Assembly: GCA_013696535.1 (NCBI GenBank)
Contig: JACCYI010000254.1
Location: 1 to 9,375, forward strand
Reading direction: 5' to 3'
Length of the DNA stretch: 9,375 bases
From: Solirubrobacterales bacterium
Lineage (GTDB): Bacteria > Actinomycetota > Thermoleophilia > Solirubrobacterales > Solirubrobacteraceae
The translations under genes were made by a program, and so were the position numbers. Every line of letters starts with the position of its first letter. The first letter of the stretch is position 1. Below the pieces are notes generated by a model. That model worked only from the letters and a program-made list of their open reading frames with translations, did no database searches and was not told where the DNA came from. Positions 7,284 through 9,375 of this stretch are shown piece by piece.

Positions 7284-9375
7284 CCATGCCCGGCCGCAAG
7301 ATCGTGGTGCTCGGGATGCTGGCGAACATGCCGGTTCCGGGGGTGATGTGGCAGACCCTGCACTACCTCCGCGGGCTCGAGCGACTTGGCTTTGACCCGT
7401 ATTACGTCGAGGCCAACGCGCGGACGCCGACGATGCTCATGAAGAGCGCCGCGGATGACGGTTCGGCCCTCGCCGCCGCGCTGATCGGCCGGGTCATGGA
7501 CGGTCACGGCCTGGCCGGGCACTGGGCCTATCACGCCCTCCACGACGACGGACGCTGCTACGGGATGAGCCGGCGGGCGCTGACGAAGCTCTACGGAGAG
7601 GCGGAGCTCGTCATCAACCTGCACGGCGGCACGGAGCCGCGCCCCGAGTTCGGCGACCGGCTCGTGTTCGTGGAGACCGATCCGGTGCAGCTCCAGATCG
7701 AGCTGCACGATGGCGTGGCTGCCTCGTTTGAGTTCCTCGAAGCGCACAGCGCCTTCTTCACCTTCGCCGAGAACCTCGGCAGGCCCGGCTGCCGGCTTCC
7801 CGTCTGTGACCGCTTCGACTTCCTGCCGACGCGCCAGCCCGTCGTCCTCGACGATTGGGCGGGCCGGCCCGACGGGCCGGCGGATCGCTTCACGACCGTG
7901 GGCAACTGGCGGCAGGCGTGGCGCACCGTCCTGTACGGGGGCGAGATGTACTCGTGGAGCAAGGATCAGCAGTGGCGGAAGTTCCTCGAGCTTCCGCGGC
8001 GGACGGGGCAGGCGTTCGAGCTCGCGCTCAGCGGCTACCAGCCCCATCATCGCGAGCAGCTCGAGGCGAAGGGCTGGAAGGTCCGTCCGGCGCTCGACTT
8101 CTCGACCGAGATGGATGGCTACCGCGACTACATCGCCGGGTCGCGTGGCGAGTTCACGGTGGCCAAGGACCAGAACGTGCGATTTCGGACGGGGTGGTTC
8201 AGCGATCGCAGCGCGACGTACCTCGCCGCGGGCCGGCCCGTGATCACCCAGGACACCGCCTTTGACTGCGCATTGCCTACCGGAGAGGGGTTGTTTGCCG
8301 TGAAGGACATCAGCGAGGCCGTGGAGGCCGTGGAGGCCGTCACCGCGGACTATCCCCGTCACCGGCGAGCCGCTTCTGAGATCGCCCGCGAGTTCTTCGA
8401 TGCCGAACGGGTGCTGGGCGATCTGGTGACGCGGGCGGGCGTCTCGCTTCCCGGCGCCGCGTCACCCGGAGCCGGCGCGACGTCAGATCCTGTCTCCCCG
8501 GCTCCTGCCCCGACCCCGGCCCCGGATCCTGGCCCGCCGGCCGTCGCCGCCACAGCGCCCGCTTCACCGGTCGACGGTGCGACAACTCCGGCACCGCCGG
8601 CCCGCTGGACGCCTCCCGCCGGGTCGCGTCACGCCCTCGGCCCGCACTCGTCGGTCCTCGCCCTGATCCCGCACTTCAAGTGCGAGGAGTGGCTCGAGGA
8701 CTGCCTTGACTCGCTGGTGCGCCAATCTCGACCGCTCGACGGCATCGTCGTGATCGACGACGCTAGCGATGACCCGCCGCTGCGCATCGTCCAGCGCCAT
8801 CCCTCGGTGACCCTGCTGCACGCGGATGCCAACGTCGGTCCATACCGTCTGATCCAGCAGGTCATCGAGGACACCGGCTACGACGCGTTCATGTTCCAGG
8901 ACGCCGATGACTGGTCTGCGCCTCACCGCCTCGAGCTGCTGCTCGAACACGCCGCCAAGACCGGTGCGGAGCTGATCGGGACCCAAGAGATGCGCGTGTT
9001 CTGCGACGAGCCGGAGGTCGCCAAGATCCAGTGGCCGCTTGACGTCAATGAGCCGTTCAAGGAACGCCCGACCGCCTTTCCGCTGCTGCACCCCACCAGT
9101 CTTCTCTCGCGTGACCTTCTCATGGCGATGGGCGGTTTCTCTTCCGGGCTGCGCTTCGGGGGCGACGCCGAGTTCCTTCGGCGCGCCCACTACCTCGCCC
9201 GCTGCGTCAACGTGCCCGCCTTCGCGTACTACCGACGGATCCGGCAGAACTCGCTGACGACGGCACCCGCCACCGCCATCGGCACCCCGGGCCGCAAACG
9301 GGTCATGGAGCTGACCTTCGCCCGCGCGAATGCGAACGTCGAGAGTGTGGAGGCCGGAACCGCCCCCGACCTCTC
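7280..9375 (+). CDS. Bifunctional GT-B-like / GT2 glycosyltransferase, 3' end outside window
   Basis: One uninterrupted frame of 698 codons runs to the right edge without a stop. Residues 1 to about 387 look like a GT-B-fold glycosyltransferase. Visible are a Rossmann-like start (KIVVLGMLANMPVPGVMWQT), HGG at 115-117, ETDP at 132-135 and, near 305-327, GWFSDRSATYLAAG then RPVITQDT, matching the donor-binding half of group-1 transferases. The classic GT4 E-x7-E pair is not evident. Residues about 388-452 are a Pro/Ala-rich linker. From about 457 a GT2 domain starts (SSVLALIPHF), with VVIDDASDD (Asp 493/494), the DxD-like QDADD (540-544) and an acceptor region FGGDAEFLRRA. It has no signal peptide or membrane helix, so it is probably cytoplasmic. 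Two active sites in one chain suggest two consecutive sugar additions to the same acceptor. The product may continue beyond the window. Sugar specificity is unknown. Confidence 0.88.
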   Translation, partial: MTMPGRKIVVLGMLANMPVPGVMWQTLHYLRGLERLGFDPYYVEANARTPTMLMKSAADDGSALAAALIGRVMDGHGLAGHWAYHALHDDGRCYGMSRRALTKLYGEAELVINLHGGTEPRPEFGDRLVFVETDPVQLQIELHDGVAASFEFLEAHSAFFTFAENLGRPGCRLPVCDRFDFLPTRQPVVLDDWAGRPDGPADRFTTVGNWRQAWRTVLYGGEMYSWSKDQQWRKFLELPRRTGQAFELALSGYQPHHREQLEAKGWKVRPALDFSTEMDGYRDYIAGSRGEFTVAKDQNVRFRTGWFSDRSATYLAAGRPVITQDTAFDCALPTGEGLFAVKDISEAVEAVEAVTADYPRHRRAASEIAREFFDAERVLGDLVTRAGVSLPGAASPGAGATSDPVSPAPAPTPAPDPGPPAVAATAPASPVDGATTPAPPARWTPPAGSRHALGPHSSVLALIPHFKCEEWLEDCLDSLVRQSRPLDGIVVIDDASDDPPLRIVQRHPSVTLLHADANVGPYRLIQQVIEDTGYDAFMFQDADDWSAPHRLELLLEHAAKTGAELIGTQEMRVFCDEPEVAKIQWPLDVNEPFKERPTAFPLLHPTSLLSRDLLMAMGGFSSGLRFGGDAEFLRRAHYLARCVNVPAFAYYRRIRQNSLTTAPATAIGTPGRKRVMELTFARANANVESVEAGTAPDL
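8315..8341 (+). repeat. Three tandem 9-bp units encoding EAV-EAV-EAV
   Basis: GAGGCCGTG occurs at 8315-8323 and 8324-8332, then GAGGCCGTC at 8333-8341. The first two copies are identical at DNA level and the third differs only at a silent base. They encode three Glu-Ala-Val units in the helix after the GT-B donor-binding region. Recent slippage expansion is the simplest explanation. Confidence 0.85.

Noticed and set aside
7860..8240. The 12-bp palindrome CGGGCCGGCCCG at 7860-7871 and again at 8229-8240
   Set aside because: Both copies fall on codons for Gly-Arg-Pro in the same gene and contain only G and C, so codon bias explains them.
7710..8243. Forward open frame rich in Ser/Arg inside the GT-B region
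   Set aside because: It is out of frame with the 7280-9375 gene and its composition (Arg/Ser-rich) is typical of a shifted reading of GC-rich coding DNA.
6827..8362. Reverse-strand open frame of about 511 codons spanning the exporter end and the GT-B start
   Set aside because: It crosses two genes on the + strand that have clear motifs, SD sites and a coupled overlap; it is a codon-bias shadow.

Overview
The window is high-GC DNA with every supportable gene on the + strand, tightly packed and separated by overlaps or very short gaps. A classical grpE-dnaJ-hspR block occupies the left quarter. hspR, a MerR-type heat-shock repressor gene, placed directly after dnaJ points to an actinobacterium (Actinomycetota). 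The high GC, the GTG starts and a neighbouring cluster unlike that of Streptomyces or Mycobacterium would fit a deep lineage such as Thermoleophilia, but that placement is inference.

Layout. Positions 1-650 hold grpE, whose frame is still open at the left edge and begins in a 51-bp in-frame tandem repeat; dnaK is presumably just outside the window. dnaJ (665-1807) is a full-length type I DnaJ with HPD and four CxxCxGxG zinc motifs. hspR (1807-2247) shares one base with dnaJ. A 96-bp gap (2248-2343) contains a weak hairpin and no convincing promoter.

Positions 2344-9375 hold a second, functionally different block: a glycan-assembly and export cassette. The first gene (2344-5004) fuses a glycoside-hydrolase-like TIM barrel to a family-2 glycosyltransferase and a membrane-anchored C-terminal module. 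The second (5004-7283) is an MsbA/HepA-type ABC exporter half-transporter with an unrecognised C-terminal extension of about 144 residues. The third (7280 to the right edge, no stop reached) joins a GT-B-like glycosyltransferase to a GT2 glycosyltransferase through a Pro/Ala linker. The three genes overlap by 1 and 4 bases, each with a Shine-Dalgarno inside the preceding gene, so they look translationally coupled.

Reading it together: the heat-shock block supplies the DnaK co-chaperones and their repressor. The second block would build a short saccharide or glycoconjugate on the cytoplasmic face with three glycosyltransferase modules, perhaps edit it with the GH-like domain, and pass it through the ABC exporter. 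The substrate, acceptor and product cannot be read from the sequence. No tRNA, rRNA, CRISPR array, insertion sequence or phage feature was seen.
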